Shown here piece by piece: positions 14,019-14,669 of a DNA stretch of 14,669 nucleotides (the first letter of the stretch is position 1; each line of letters opens with the position of its first letter). The notes under the pieces were generated by a model. The model saw only the letters and a program-made list of their open reading frames with translations, searched no databases and was not told the DNA's origin. Made by a program: the position numbers and the translations under genes. The stretch comes from Lachnospiraceae bacterium (GTDB lineage: Bacteria; Bacillota; Clostridia; Lachnospirales; Lachnospiraceae), in the NCBI GenBank assembly GCA_021202715.1, contig JAJQCL010000090.1, positions 1 through 14,669 of the forward strand, in the 5' to 3' direction.

Positions 14019-14669
14019 ATGCGATTGTCGGAACTTGCAGGAATACAAAGCGAGGAAGAAACATTTTTTGTGGGTGACCCCTCTCATATGAGCTGGCTTG
14101 CCGGGGAGAAGAAGCGAGTGCACCTCTTTGCTCTTGGAGATGTGGGGAGTATGCTGCTGACGGGACTGAAGCTTCTGGGAGCAGACTGTCTTTCGGAGAT
14201 CGGTATCTATGATGTGCGGGAAAACGTACCGGAGCGATTTGAATTCGAGATGAATCAGATCCTTCCGCCGGGGGAGACACGGTCTCTGCCCCCGGTGCGG
14301 ATCCTGTCGGAGCGGGAACTCTTCGATTGTGATGTTTTTCTTTTCTGTGCTTCCCTGCGTGTGCCGCCGGTGGGAGAGGGCGGAGATGTCCGTATGGCAC
14401 AGTTCGGCGCCAACTCCGGTCTGGTGCGGGATATCGCCGGCCGTGCGGTGAAGGTGGGTTTTAAGGGACTCTTTGCCGTAGTCTCAGATCCGGTGGATCC
14501 CCTGTGCCGTGTGGCGATGGAAGCGGGACTTCCCGCTCCCCGGGTGAAGGGATTCGGACTGGGCGTCATGCGTGCCCGGGCTGCCTATTACGCCGCCCAC
14601 GAGGAACGGTTTGCATCTTTTCTGACAGAAGGCCGGGTCTATGGTCCGCATGGAGAGGATCTGGTCGTG
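14019..14669 (+). CDS. Divergent lactate/malate dehydrogenase-like protein (5' part)
   Basis: The frame opens at ATG 14019 behind AAAGGAAG and is open to the window edge (217 residues seen). A Rossmann NAD-binding fold is indicated by FALGDVGSML (37-46) and acidic D65 at the end of the second strand. The substrate-loop arginine candidates are R114 and R125. The equivalent of the family's NPVD is SDPVD (156-160). GFGLGVMRAR (178-187) stands where catalytic enzymes have LDxxR, so the relay Asp appears replaced by Met while the Arg is kept. GPHGEDLVV (209-217) matches the catalytic-His loop (H211). The reaction is probably NAD-linked 2-hydroxyacid/2-oxoacid redox or a derivative of it, but the altered residues make lactate or malate unsafe as substrates. 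It starts 28 bases after the giant fusion gene, so the two are probably cotranscribed. Confidence 0.82.
   Translation, partial: MRLSELAGIQSEEETFFVGDPSHMSWLAGEKKRVHLFALGDVGSMLLTGLKLLGADCLSEIGIYDVRENVPERFEFEMNQILPPGETRSLPPVRILSERELFDCDVFLFCASLRVPPVGEGGDVRMAQFGANSGLVRDIAGRAVKVGFKGLFAVVSDPVDPLCRVAMEAGLPAPRVKGFGLGVMRARAAYYAAHEERFASFLTEGRVYGPHGEDLVV

Overview
The window reads as chromosomal DNA of a GC-rich Clostridia member, most likely Lachnospiraceae (inference). Grounds are a leucine T-box leader, a class II EPSP synthase, a Firmicutes-type EF-G paralogue, AGGAGG-type ribosome binding sites, and small Cys-rich or single-membrane-span proteins of a kind common in that family. No transposase, integrase, tRNA, rRNA or CRISPR array is visible. 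Genus cannot be fixed from sequence alone.

Layout. Bases 1-162 are the 3' end of an MmeI/type IIG-like DNA methyltransferase, closed by a strong bidirectional terminator (181-223). A leftward operon follows: aroA (EPSP synthase) then an rsuA-family pseudouridine synthase gene. Its promoter lies back-to-back with the rightward promoter of an EF-G-like translational GTPase gene (2639-4729). After that gene's terminator hairpin comes a near-consensus promoter, a leucine T-box leader (about 4840-5083), an extra structured leader segment, and leuS (5197-7605). Bases 7606-8944 hold four small genes (49, 96, 44 and 71 codons), two terminator-type hairpins and a palindromic repeat cluster.

The last third is the most unusual part. 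A 1632-residue protein (9092-13990) combines an HD phosphohydrolase domain, a long helical HEAT-like region, an NMNAT/NadD-type nucleotidyltransferase domain, a GNAT-like region and a phosphoribosyltransferase-like domain. It is followed after 28 bases by a divergent lactate/malate dehydrogenase-like gene, which runs off the end of the window. The pair looks like one transcription unit. The domain set suggests synthesis or turnover of a nucleotide or dinucleotide cofactor-like compound, but substrate and biological role are unknown.

The first two thirds are mostly housekeeping: aromatic amino acid synthesis, rRNA modification, translation and leucyl-tRNA charging. The small-gene cluster may be linked to sporulation or the cell surface, but the evidence is weak: two candidate late-sporulation-like -10 boxes and the composition of the Cys-rich protein.
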